The position numbers and the translations under genes are program-made. Under the pieces are notes generated by a model. That model had not been told where the DNA came from. It made no database searches and saw only the letters and a list, made by a program, of their open reading frames with translations. From Streptomyces soli (GTDB taxonomy: Bacteria; Actinomycetota; Actinomycetes; Streptomycetales; Streptomycetaceae), in assembly GCF_003999195.1 (NCBI RefSeq), contig NZ_RJVR01000124.1, positions 1 to 35,883 on the forward strand: a stretch of DNA of 35,883 nucleotides, written 5' to 3'. Shown here one piece after another: positions 17,290 through 24,806 of this stretch (position 1 is the stretch's first letter; the number at the start of each line of letters is the position of its first letter).

Positions 17290-18330
17290 TTACGCCGCGA
17301 CGTCCCAGTAGACGTAGTCGTAGTCGTATCCGGGGGCGATCTCGAGCTCGATGGAGCCGTCGTCACCTGCGGGGACGACGACGATGACGGTGGTGCTGAC
17401 GGACGCGTCGGGGGCGAGGTGGCCGGACAGGCCCTTATCCGTGGAGAGGTCCTGGAGGGTGTCCTCGGAATCGGGGTCGGCGTAGGCGCTGATCTCGCTC
17501 TCGCTGAGGTCGACGGAGGTGTCGCCGTGGTTCACGAGGCTCACGGTGAAGGTGAGCGCGCTGTCGCCCTTGGTGAGGGTCTTGAGGGCGGAGGTGGACT
17601 GGACGGCGGAGACGGTGACCTGGAGGCCGTCGTCATAGGTGGCGGTGTCGTCCTCGGAGAGGGGATCGCCGTAGTCGCCTCTGTCGGCGCTGATGGTGGA
17701 TCCGCTGCCGGTGTCCCAGCTGTCGAAGGTGCCGCTGAGGGCGCCGAAGAGGATGCCCGCGATCATGGCGGCGGATATGAGGGAGGCGACGATGCCGAGG
17801 ATCAGCCCCGTGAGCGCCTGGGAGCGGTTGGTGGCTTCGCCGCGGTTGGCGATACGGAGGCCGATGACGCCCAAGATGATGGCGCCGATGCCCAGCGGGA
17901 GGCCGAGGAAGGCGCCGATGCAGGCGATGGCGAGGACGACGCCGATGATGCCGAAGACCATGGCGGTCGTGCCGAAGCCGTTGCGGGGGCCGGGCGGGGG
18001 CCAGGCGCCGTAGGGGGCCACAGGGTAGCCCGGGTAGCCGCCGTGGTAACCGGACGGCGGGGGCGCAGGGTACGGAGGATAGGGCAAGCCCATCGGCGGT
18101 GGGGGCGGCGGAGGTGTGGCGGCCCCCGGGGCCGCAGGCGGCGGGACCGGGGTGGAGAAGCCGGTGGGCGGAGCCGGGGCCGGCGCCGAGAAGCCGGAGG
18201 GCGGGGAAGGCAAGGCCGGCGCGGCGGGCGGAGCCTCGTCAGAGGCTTTCGCGGCAGCGGACGCGGGCTCGGCCGGGGGCGCCCAGGGGTCGCGCGGCTT
18301 GGGGTTGTCGGGTTCGTCGGACTCGGACAT
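17290..18330 (-). CDS. Proline-rich DUF4190-type membrane protein with DUF4352-like outer domain
   Basis: This 346-residue protein starts at ATG 18330, with GAGGAAGG upstream. Residues 1-115 are low-complexity, rich in Pro, Ala, Gly and Tyr. Two to three hydrophobic spans (about 120-205) hold the DUF4190 pattern: AMVFGIIGVVLAIACIG, then LGIGAIILGVIGLRIANR and LTGLILGIVASLISAAMIAG. The rest is acidic and predicted outside: YDDGLQVTVSAVQ and LTFTVSLVNHGDTSVDLS fit the beta-sandwich DUF4352 (telomere-repeat/MPT63-like) fold. Function is unknown; such proteins are abundant at the actinobacterial surface. It is divergent from the deaminase gene, with a 123-bp gap between them. Confidence 0.8.
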   Translation of the reverse strand: MSESDEPDNPKPRDPWAPPAEPASAAAKASDEAPPAAPALPSPPSGFSAPAPAPPTGFSTPVPPPAAPGAATPPPPPPPMGLPYPPYPAPPPSGYHGGYPGYPVAPYGAWPPPGPRNGFGTTAMVFGIIGVVLAIACIGAFLGLPLGIGAIILGVIGLRIANRGEATNRSQALTGLILGIVASLISAAMIAGILFGALSGTFDSWDTGSGSTISADRGDYGDPLSEDDTATYDDGLQVTVSAVQSTSALKTLTKGDSALTFTVSLVNHGDTSVDLSESEISAYADPDSEDTLQDLSTDKGLSGHLAPDASVSTTVIVVVPAGDDGSIELEIAPGYDYDYVYWDVAA

Positions 18331-18453
18331 CGGCGCCTTCCTCGGTTACGTCGGGCAATGCTATGGCCTGCGGTGACAGAGGATGGGATCAATTTCGCGT
18401 TTACGATGAGCCGAGCGCCACGCCCGCCGCAGCACCCGCAGGAGGATCACCGC

Positions 18454-19491
18454 ATGTCCGACAACGCGACCGCCCTCGCGCCCTTCATCGCGGGGCTGCC
18501 GAAGGCCGAGCTGCACGTCCACCACGTCGGCTCCGCGTCCCCCCGGATCGTGGCCGAACTGGCCGCCCGGCACCCGGACTCGAAGGTCCCCACGGACCCG
18601 GCCGCGCTCGCGGAGTACTACACCTTCCGGGACTTCGCACACTTCATCGAGGTCTATCTCTCCGTCGTCGACCTGATCCGTGACGCCGAGGACGTACGGC
18701 TGCTGACCTACGAGGTCGCCCGCGACATGGCCCGCCAGAACATCCGCTACGCCGAGCTGACCATGACCCCGTACAGCTCCACCCGGCGCGGCATCCCCGG
18801 CCCCGCCTTCATGGAGGCCATCGAGGACGCCCGCAAGGCCGCCGAGTCCGAGCTCGGCGTCATACTGCGCTGGTGCTTCGACATCCCCGGCGAGGCGGGG
18901 CTCATCTCCGCCGAGGAGACGGCGCGCCTGGCCGTCGACCTCCAGCCCGAGGGCCTGGTGAGCTTCGGGCTCGGCGGGCCCGAAATCGGCGTGCCCCGGC
19001 CGCAGTTCAAGCCGTACTTCGACCAGGCCCGGGCGATCGGCCTGCACAGCGTCCCGCACGCAGGCGAGACGACCGGCCCGCAGACCATCTGGGACGCGCT
19101 CAACGACCTGGGCGCCGAGCGCATCGGCCACGGCACCACCGCGACGCAGGACCCGCGGCTGCTGGTGCACCTCGCGGAGCACCGCATCCCCCTGGAGGTC
19201 TGCCCGACCTCCAACATCGCGACCCGCGCCGTACGCACCCTGGACGAGCACCCCATCAAGGAGATGGTCACGGCCGGGGTCCTGGTCACCGTCAACAGCG
19301 ACGACCCGCCGATGTTCGGCACCGACCTCAACACGGAGTACGAGGTCGCCGCCCGCCTCCTCGGCCTGGACGAGGCCGGAGTGGCCGCCCTCGCCAAGAA
19401 CGCCGTCGAGGTCTCCTTCCTGGACGCCCCCGGCAAGGCGCGGCTCGCCGCCGAGATCGACGCGTACACGGCATCGTGGTCGCGGCCGTAG
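18454..19491 (+). CDS. Adenosine deaminase-family enzyme, possibly aminodeoxyfutalosine deaminase
   Basis: The 345-residue amidohydrolase starts at ATG 18454 with GGAGG nine bases upstream. Zinc and catalytic residues are visible: PKAELHVHHVG (His21, His23), SVPHAGETTGP (His202, Glu205), ERIGHGTTA (His226) and VNSDDPPMF (Asp283, Asp284). Family enzymes hydrolytically deaminate adenosine-type nucleosides. Published work on cog1816 proteins, including one from S. avermitilis (Sav2595 as I recall), showed that some 'adenosine deaminases' act on 6-aminodeoxyfutalosine in futalosine-dependent menaquinone synthesis. The HVHHVGSAS motif here, instead of the usual HxHLDG(S/A), makes that plausible. 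Its stop codon overlaps the next gene by 16 bp. Confidence is high for the family and moderate for the substrate. Confidence 0.88.
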   Translation: MSDNATALAPFIAGLPKAELHVHHVGSASPRIVAELAARHPDSKVPTDPAALAEYYTFRDFAHFIEVYLSVVDLIRDAEDVRLLTYEVARDMARQNIRYAELTMTPYSSTRRGIPGPAFMEAIEDARKAAESELGVILRWCFDIPGEAGLISAEETARLAVDLQPEGLVSFGLGGPEIGVPRPQFKPYFDQARAIGLHSVPHAGETTGPQTIWDALNDLGAERIGHGTTATQDPRLLVHLAEHRIPLEVCPTSNIATRAVRTLDEHPIKEMVTAGVLVTVNSDDPPMFGTDLNTEYEVAARLLGLDEAGVAALAKNAVEVSFLDAPGKARLAAEIDAYTASWSRP

Positions 19492-20183
19492 CCCACCGCG
19501 GCGATCCGTACCGGCACCGCGAGAACACCCTGCCCTCGCTGACCGGCGCCGTGCTGGCGGGGGCGGACGCGGTGGAGATGGACGTACGCCTCACCCGTGA
19601 CGGCGTCCCGGTCATCCTCCACGACCCGACCCTCAAGCGGCTGTGGGGCCACCGGAACACTGCCCTGGTCGATGTCCCGGCGGACCGCCTGCCCGCCGGG
19701 ATCCCCCGCCTCCACGAGGCCCTGGCCGCCACCAAGGGCGCCCGCGCGCTGCTCGACCTCACCGAGGTCCCGTCGGTGGCGCCGGTGCTGGCCGCCGTAC
19801 GGGACGCGGGGGCCCGGGACCGTACGTACTACTGCGGCGAGGCCGCCGCCATGCTCGCCGTCCGCGACCGCGACCAGGGGGCCGAGATCGCGCTGACGTG
19901 GAAGACGTCCGCTCCCCCGCCCCCGCTGCTGCTGGACGAGGTACGGCCGCGCTGGATCAACCCGCACTTCGGGCTGGTCACCCCCGCCCTGGTCGGCTGG
20001 GCGCACGGCGGCGGGCTGCTGGTCGCGGCGTGGACGGCGGACACCCGGCGGACGATGCGGCGCCTGCGGCGGCTGGGGGTGGACTCCATCACCACCAACC
20101 GGATCGGGGTGCTGTGCGACCTGCTCAGCGGCCCACCAGCTTCTCCCACTCCTTCTCCAGCTCCGGGCGCTCGGCGGCGGTGA
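19476..20183 (+). CDS. Glycerophosphodiester phosphodiesterase-family protein
   Basis: It encodes 235 residues from GTG 19476, inside the end of the deaminase gene; there is no clear ribosome site, so translation is probably coupled. GDPD marks are VAHRGD (His7, Arg8), ENTLPS (Glu16), AVEMDVRLTRDG (Glu34, Asp36) and PVILHDPTL (His49), followed by LTWKTSAP and the end strand GVDSITTNRIGVLCDLL. The family hydrolyses glycerophosphodiesters to sn-glycerol 3-phosphate and an alcohol. The last 17 residues (GPPASPTPSPAPGARRR) have no family look. They are encoded antisense to the 3' end of the convergent potD-like gene (59-bp overlap), as if the original stop had been lost. Confidence 0.82.
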   Translation: MVAAVAHRGDPYRHRENTLPSLTGAVLAGADAVEMDVRLTRDGVPVILHDPTLKRLWGHRNTALVDVPADRLPAGIPRLHEALAATKGARALLDLTEVPSVAPVLAAVRDAGARDRTYYCGEAAAMLAVRDRDQGAEIALTWKTSAPPPPLLLDEVRPRWINPHFGLVTPALVGWAHGGGLLVAAWTADTRRTMRRLRRLGVDSITTNRIGVLCDLLSGPPASPTPSPAPGARRR

Positions 20184-20784
20184 TGTCGCGGGCGATGAAC
20201 AGCCGGCCGCGCATCGAGGCGTCCGGGAAGATCAGCGGGTCCTCGGCCAGGGCGGCCGTGTCCTTGTCCTTGCTGGAGGCGAGGACCTCGCGGGCGGCCG
20301 GGACCGGGCAGACGTAGTTGACCCAGGCGAGTTCGGCGGCGACCTCGGGTTCGTAGTAGTAGTCCACCAGCCGCTCGGCATCGCGCTTGTGCTCGGCGAG
20401 GTTGGGGATCATGAGGCTGTCCGCCCACAGCTGGGCGCCCTCCTCGGGGACGACGACCACGATCAGGTCGCGGAGCGGGTCGTGATGGTTCATCAGCGTC
20501 GGGCCGAGCTTGCCGAAGAACTCGCTGTTGTCGTTGATCTCCTCGGCGTAGTGGGTGCGGATGCCGGTGTGCTTCTGGAATTCCTCCAACGTCGGCCTCC
20601 GCAGGGGGTGGTTCTCGTCGACGTCGATGTAGAGCGGCCAGTTCGCGAAGTCGATCCTCTTGTCGGTCGCCGACCGGTCGGTCCCGGCGCGCCGGTCGGC
20701 AGCGATGTACGCGGGCGGCACACCGCATCCGGTCAGGGCCGCGAGCGCGCCCACCAGCGCCGCACGTCGAGTGAGATCAGCCAT
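20125..20784 (-). CDS. PotD-like polyamine-binding lipoprotein with large internal deletion
   Basis: Only 219 residues are encoded where the family has about 400. The N-terminus is intact: twin Arg (TRRAAL), lipobox LTGC with Cys20, then RIDFANWPLYIDVDE and NSEFFGKLGP. After RDLIVVVV (about 105-112) it jumps directly to PEEGAQLWADSLMIPNLAEH and the normal C-terminal EVAAELAWVNYVCP. Against the full PotD at 12608-13834, residues about 135-303 are absent. This loses most of the central sheet and hinge that build the ligand cleft. The frame is uninterrupted and there is also one Ala fewer in AELAWVNY. It could be a remnant or a small lipoprotein with a new use. It stands alone, convergent with the GDPD gene. 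Confidence 0.8.
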   Translation of the reverse strand: MADLTRRAALVGALAALTGCGVPPAYIAADRRAGTDRSATDKRIDFANWPLYIDVDENHPLRRPTLEEFQKHTGIRTHYAEEINDNSEFFGKLGPTLMNHHDPLRDLIVVVVPEEGAQLWADSLMIPNLAEHKRDAERLVDYYYEPEVAAELAWVNYVCPVPAAREVLASSKDKDTAALAEDPLIFPDASMRGRLFIARDITAAERPELEKEWEKLVGR

Positions 20785-20872
20785 GCGCGCAAGCCTGGGC
20801 CCCGGGCGACGGCGCGGGCAACCGTCGTTCCGTCAGTGCTGATCACCTGTGGCTGACACTGTGTCGGTCCGG

Positions 20873-21955
20873 TCAGGGCCGCAGCGGCAGCGCCGCCAGC
20901 TCCGCAACCGCCCAGGTCACCGGCACCACCGCCGCGATCACGACACCGGTCCGCAGGGCGACCGCGGCCCGGAGCAGCGAGGCGGGCGCGCCGAGGCCGG
21001 TGAGGGCGTCGGTGGCGGGGCGGCGGGCGTGGCGGGCCTCGACGGTGGCGGTGAGGGCGGCGGCAAGGGCGCCGAGGCCGACGAGGGTGACCCCGAGGAG
21101 GGTGAGCGGCCCGGCGGGGCGCGTGCCGGAGGCGTGCAGCACGGCACCGCCGTAGAGCGCGGAGGCGACGGCGCAGAGTACGCCCAACGGGCGGCCGACG
21201 CGCCGGGCGTCCTCCTGAAGGGCCCGCCCGGCGAGGAGCCGCAGGGCCCGGGGCCGGCAGGCGGCGAGGAGCCTGCCGCAGGCGTGGACGAGGCCGGGGA
21301 TCGCCAGCACCAGTCCCGCGGCGGTCAGGGCCCAGCCGCCCACCACGGCGGGGGCGATCCGCCCGAGGCCACCCGGCAGCGGCATCAGCGGGCGTGCGCC
21401 GGCGCTCGCGGAGAAGGAGAACTCCACCGCGACGCCGACCGCGATCAGCGCGACACCCCACGGCAGCCCACCGGGCGCAGGGCCGACCGCCGCGGCGGGC
21501 ACCCGCGCGGGCCGCAGGCTCACCGCCGTCGCGCCCGCCGCCACCATCGGCAGCAGCGCCAGCAGGGTCAGCGCCCCGGCCACCGGCACCGGGCGGTGCG
21601 AAGCCTGAAAGGCCGCCAGGGCTACCGCACTGCCCAGCGCGCAGTTCAGGGCCGTGGACGCCGCGCCCAGGCCGCGGAGTGCGCCCCGGTCAAGCCCGGC
21701 CGCCGAGGACCCGGTGTGCAGGCGGCCGCTCGGCTCCGTCCGCGCCACCAGCACCGCAAGGTACGCGCTGACGGCGAACGGAACGGCACACCAGGCGAGC
21801 CGCAGCACCGAGCTGTCGGCACGCCCCGGATGCCCCATGGCGTGGCGGAGGGCGGCCAGCAGCAGAAACCCGGTGCCGGCGGCGGTCGCGGAGACGAGCA
21901 GCCGGCGCAGTAGCACCGTCGGCCGCGAGCCGCGCGCTACACGGAGGCTGAGCAC
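20873..21955 (-). CDS. Integral membrane component of a two-gene ABC system (FtsX/MacB-like, divergent)
   Basis: The 360-residue hydrophobic protein starts at GTG 21955, with GGGAGG ten bases upstream and inside the end of the ATPase gene (19-bp overlap). About eight to ten hydrophobic stretches are visible, for example LLRRLLVSATAAGTGFLLLA, GALTLLALLPMVAAGATAV and ALTAAGLVLAIPGLVHACG. An Arg-rich cytoplasmic stretch ALRLLAGRALQEDARR recalls the loops of FtsX-type permeases ('GRAL..DPRR'). I see no substantial extracellular domain. It presumably forms a complex with the ATPase encoded just upstream. The substrate is unknown; bacitracin-type or peptide export is the common role of such pairs, but nothing here proves it. 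Confidence 0.7.
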   Translation of the reverse strand: MLSLRVARGSRPTVLLRRLLVSATAAGTGFLLLAALRHAMGHPGRADSSVLRLAWCAVPFAVSAYLAVLVARTEPSGRLHTGSSAAGLDRGALRGLGAASTALNCALGSAVALAAFQASHRPVPVAGALTLLALLPMVAAGATAVSLRPARVPAAAVGPAPGGLPWGVALIAVGVAVEFSFSASAGARPLMPLPGGLGRIAPAVVGGWALTAAGLVLAIPGLVHACGRLLAACRPRALRLLAGRALQEDARRVGRPLGVLCAVASALYGGAVLHASGTRPAGPLTLLGVTLVGLGALAAALTATVEARHARRPATDALTGLGAPASLLRAAVALRTGVVIAAVVPVTWAVAELAALPLRP

Positions 21956-22662
21956 GAGCCGGCGCCCTCCCGGTCCTGGTGGGGCATGCGGGAGACGGGC
22001 CGGCCGTCGGCGAGGGTGACCACGCGGTCGGCCAGTGAGACGACCTCGGGGTCGTCGCTGGCCAGCACCATCGTGATGCGGTGTGAGCGGGCGGCGCTGG
22101 TCAGCATCCGGAGCACCTGGGAGCGGTCGGCGCGGTGCAGGGGGGCCGTCGGCTCGTCGGCGAAGACCACGTCGGGCCGGTTCGCCAGGGCGCGGGCGAT
22201 CGCGACCCGTTGGCACTGCGCCTGGAGCAGCTGGGCCGGTCGTTTGCGGGCGATGCCGCCGATGTCGAGCCGGTCCAGCCATTCCTGGGCGGCCGCCTTG
22301 GCCTTGTGGTGCGGGGTGCCGCGCAGCAGCAGCGGCAGCGCCGCGTTCTCGCGGGCGGTCAGCTCGGGGAGCAGCTGCGGGCTGGCGCCGATCCAGCCGA
22401 AGCGTTCGCGCCGCAGCCGCTCGCGGGCGGCCCGGCGCAGCGTGTGCACGGGGGCGCTGTTGAACCACACCTCGCCCTGCTCGGGCAGCAGTTCGCCGGC
22501 CAGGCAGCGCAGCAGCGTGGTCTTCCCGGCCCCGTGCGGGCCGAGGACGCCGAGGATCTCGCCCTCGCGTACACCGAGTGACACGCCAAGGAGGGCGGGC
22601 GAGCCGTTGTACGTGTGCCGCAGACCACGGGCCCACAGCACGTCGTTGTCGGGTGGGGCCAC
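21937..22662 (-). CDS. ABC ATPase with degenerate signature and H-loop
   Basis: It encodes 241 residues from GTG 22662, with GGAGG nine bases before it; a TTG at 22722 is less likely because it lies in the terminator upstream. Walker A GPHGAGKT (41-48), the Q-loop region ASPQLLPELT and Walker B VVFADEP (165-171) are good. The signature LSGGQ is replaced by LLQAQCQR (145-152), and the H-loop position reads ASDDPEV (201-207) where most have THDPEV, so the switch His is missing. D-loop is APLHRAD. It belongs by plan to the LolD/MacB/FtsE class and is paired with the membrane protein just downstream. Such changes predict slow or regulatory ATP use, or a partner-dependent mechanism. It is a separate unit from the aminotransferase because a strong terminator lies between. 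Confidence 0.8.
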   Translation of the reverse strand: MAPPDNDVLWARGLRHTYNGSPALLGVSLGVREGEILGVLGPHGAGKTTLLRCLAGELLPEQGEVWFNSAPVHTLRRAARERLRRERFGWIGASPQLLPELTARENAALPLLLRGTPHHKAKAAAQEWLDRLDIGGIARKRPAQLLQAQCQRVAIARALANRPDVVFADEPTAPLHRADRSQVLRMLTSAARSHRITMVLASDDPEVVSLADRVVTLADGRPVSRMPHQDREGAGSCSASV

Positions 22663-22720
22663 CTTCGTATACCTCCGCGACTGGGCGTGCGTTGCTTCCC
22701 CCTGACCGGGTGAACGACGC

Positions 22721-22763
22721 AAACGGGGTCCGGGGCACGCGATGCGTGCCCCGGACCCCGTTT
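22721..22763 (-). terminator. Strong intrinsic terminator after the class III aminotransferase gene
   Basis: A perfect 20-bp stem has arms 22721-22740 and 22744-22763 (core GGGGTCCGGGGCACGC) and loop GAT. It begins twelve bases after the aminotransferase stop codon on the minus strand and ends in TTTG. It insulates the Lrp-aminotransferase unit from the ABC pair. Confidence 0.88.
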
Positions 22764-22774
22764 CGGAGGACCGC

Positions 22775-24136
22775 TCAGAGCTTGGTCCAGGCCTCCGTGA
22801 GCACGGACCGCAGGATGCCCTCGATCTCGTCGAAGAGGGCCTGGTCGGAGATCAGCGGCGGCGCCAGCTGGACGACCGGGTCGCCACGGTCGTCGGCGCG
22901 GCAGTACAGGCCGTTGTCGTAGAGCGCCTTCGACAGGAAGCCGTAGAGGACGCGCTCGGTCTCCTCGTCGGTGAAGGTCTCCTTGGTGGCCTTGTCCTTC
23001 ACCAGCTCGATGCCGTAGAAGAAGCCGTTGCCGCGTACGTCGCCGACGATCGGCAGGTCGTGCAGCTTCTTCAGGGTGTCGAAGAACGCGCCCTCGTTGG
23101 CCAGCACGTGCTGGTTGAGGCCCTCGCGCTCGAAGATGTCGAGGTTGGCGATGCCGACGGCCGCGGACACCGGGTGACCGCCGAAGGTGTAGCCGTGCAG
23201 GAAGGTGTTGTCACCCTTGTAGAACGGCTCGGCGATGCGGTCGGAGATGATGCAGGCGCCGATCGGCGAGTAGCCGGAGGTCATGCCCTTGGCGCAGGTG
23301 ATCATGTCCGGGACGTAGCCGAACTTGTCACACGCGAACATCGTGCCGAGGCGGCCGAAGGCGCAGATGACCTCGTCGGAGACGAGCAGCACGTCGTACT
23401 GGTCGCAGATCTCGCGGACCCGCTGGAAGTACCCGGGCGGCGGCGGGAAGCAGCCACCGGCGTTCTGCACCGGCTCCAGGAAGACGGCGGCAACGGTCTC
23501 CGGGCCCTCGAAGAGGATCTCCTGCTCGATCTGGTCGGCGGCCCAGCGGCCGAAGGCCTCCGGGTCGTCGCCGTAGATCGGGGCGCGGTAGATGTTGGTG
23601 TTGACCACCTTGTGCGCGCCGGGCACCAGCGGCTCGAAGGGCGCCTTGAGGGCGGGCAGGCCGGTGATGGACAGGGCGCCCTGCGGAGTGCCGTGGTAGG
23701 CGACGGCCCGTGAGATGACCTTGTACTTGGTGTGCTTGCCCTGCAGCTTGAAGTACTGCTTGGCGAGCTTCCAGGCGGTCTCGACGGCCTCGCCGCCGCC
23801 GGTGGTGAAGAAGACCTTGTTCAGGTCGCCGGGGGCGTAGTCGGCCAGGCGCTCGGCGAGCTCGATCGCCTTCGGGTGGGCGTAGCTCCACACCGGGAAG
23901 AAGGCGAGCTCCTGCGCCTGCTTGTAGGCGGTCTCGGCCAGCTCGGTGCGGCCGTGGCCCGCGTTGACGACGAAGAGGCCGGACAGGCCGTCGACGTACC
24001 GCTTGCCCTTGTCGTCGTAGATGTACGTGCCCTCGCCGCGCACAATGGTCGGTACAGGGGCGTTCTCGTACGACGACATGCGGGTGAAGTGCATCCACAG
24101 GTGGTCGTACGCGGTCTTCGAGAGGTCCGCGCTCAT
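22775..24136 (-). CDS. Class III PLP aminotransferase, SpuC-like (putrescine/GABA/beta-alanine:pyruvate type)
   Basis: It encodes 453 residues from ATG 24136, two bases after the stop of the Lrp gene. Marks are SGLFVVNAGHGR, FFTTGGGEAVETAWK (cofactor phosphate loop), AVAYHGTPQGA, VSDEVICAFGRLG (Asp contacting PLP) and ITCAKGMTSGY with Schiff-base Lys283. The early LWMHFTRMSSY motif is typical of omega-amine:pyruvate transaminases such as SpuC (putrescine) and beta-alanine:pyruvate enzymes. In this setting, transamination of putrescine to 4-aminobutanal is the likely reaction. The aldehyde would be handled by the dehydrogenase divergently encoded beyond the Lrp gene. A strong hairpin terminator follows. 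Confidence 0.87.
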   Translation of the reverse strand: MSADLSKTAYDHLWMHFTRMSSYENAPVPTIVRGEGTYIYDDKGKRYVDGLSGLFVVNAGHGRTELAETAYKQAQELAFFPVWSYAHPKAIELAERLADYAPGDLNKVFFTTGGGEAVETAWKLAKQYFKLQGKHTKYKVISRAVAYHGTPQGALSITGLPALKAPFEPLVPGAHKVVNTNIYRAPIYGDDPEAFGRWAADQIEQEILFEGPETVAAVFLEPVQNAGGCFPPPPGYFQRVREICDQYDVLLVSDEVICAFGRLGTMFACDKFGYVPDMITCAKGMTSGYSPIGACIISDRIAEPFYKGDNTFLHGYTFGGHPVSAAVGIANLDIFEREGLNQHVLANEGAFFDTLKKLHDLPIVGDVRGNGFFYGIELVKDKATKETFTDEETERVLYGFLSKALYDNGLYCRADDRGDPVVQLAPPLISDQALFDEIEGILRSVLTEAWTKL

Positions 24137-24138
24137 GG

Positions 24139-24639
24139 CTATCTGGTTCCCCAGGTGTAGGTCTGCTTCCGGAGCTTCATGTAGACGAAGCTCTCGGTGG
24201 ACCGCACGCCGGGCAGCGTGCGGATCCGCTTGTTGATGGTCTCCAGGAGGTGGTCGTCGTCCTCGCAGACGATCTCGATCAGCAGATCGAAGGAGCCGGC
24301 GGTGATGACGACGTATTCGACCTCCTCCATGTCGGCCAGGGCGTCGGCGACAGGTTCGATGTCGCCCGAGACGTTGATGCCGACCATCGCCTGCCGCCGG
24401 AACCCCACGGTGAGGGGATCGGTGACTGCGACAATCTGCATGACGCCCTGGTCGAGCAGCTTCTGGACGCGCTGCCTCACGGCCGCCTCGGAAAGACCGA
24501 CCGCCTTGCCTATGGCGGCGTAAGGACGGCGACCGTCCTCTTGCAGCTGTTCGATGATCGCCTTGGAGACGGAGTCGATCGCCGGAGCGCCGTTGCCGAC
24601 GCTCTTGGGATCCGGAGTGCGAGTGGCCACGCGCTCCAC
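24139..24639 (-). CDS. Lrp/AsnC-family transcriptional regulator
   Basis: It encodes 166 residues. The N-terminal helix-turn-helix (about 22-70) reads IIEQLQEDGRRPYAAIGKAV and GLSEAAVRQRVQKLLDQGVM. The C-terminal RAM effector-binding fold reads VGINVSGDIEPVADALADME, VVITAGSFDLLIEIVCEDDD and LPGVRSTESFVYMKL. The start is taken as GTG 24639; GTG 24630 is also possible, since neither has a strong ribosome site. It is co-transcribed with the aminotransferase and divergent from the aldehyde dehydrogenase gene. A local regulator sensing an amino acid or amine of this pathway is the simplest reading. Confidence 0.9.
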   Translation of the reverse strand: MERVATRTPDPKSVGNGAPAIDSVSKAIIEQLQEDGRRPYAAIGKAVGLSEAAVRQRVQKLLDQGVMQIVAVTDPLTVGFRRQAMVGINVSGDIEPVADALADMEEVEYVVITAGSFDLLIEIVCEDDDHLLETINKRIRTLPGVRSTESFVYMKLRKQTYTWGTR

Positions 24640-24695
24640 TGTGCATGAGAGGTCGGCTGTCGCGCAAGCCTCGATCGATGAAATTCGTGGTTCTC

Positions 24696-24717
24696 GGAGT
24701 CCGATCTCACGGATTCC
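24696..24717. promoter_or_regulatory. Inverted repeat in the Lrp/aldehyde dehydrogenase gap, candidate Lrp site
   Basis: GGAGTCCG and CGGATTCC (one mismatch) are separated by six bases. The element is central in the 167-bp divergent gap, the classical position for an Lrp-type autoregulated operator. Confidence 0.4.
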
Positions 24718-24738
24718 ATTGTTTCGGGGTGGCAGGTA

Positions 24739-24768
24739 TGTCGAATACGGCAGTGTTACGGCTAGGCT
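24739..24768 (+). promoter_or_regulatory. Possible promoter of the second aldehyde dehydrogenase gene
   Basis: TAGGCT (24763-24768) resembles a Streptomyces -10 element; TGTCGA (24739-24744) lies 18 bases before it. The leader would be about 30 bases. The -35 match is weak. Confidence 0.35.
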
Positions 24769-24806
24769 GGGAATACCGATCGGACACAGGACAGGGAGAG
24801 GTTGCA

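Noticed and set aside
24137..24667. Extension of the aminotransferase to 630 residues
   Set aside because: The extra N-terminus overlaps the Lrp gene in another frame and is low complexity; ATG 24136 begins the conserved protein.
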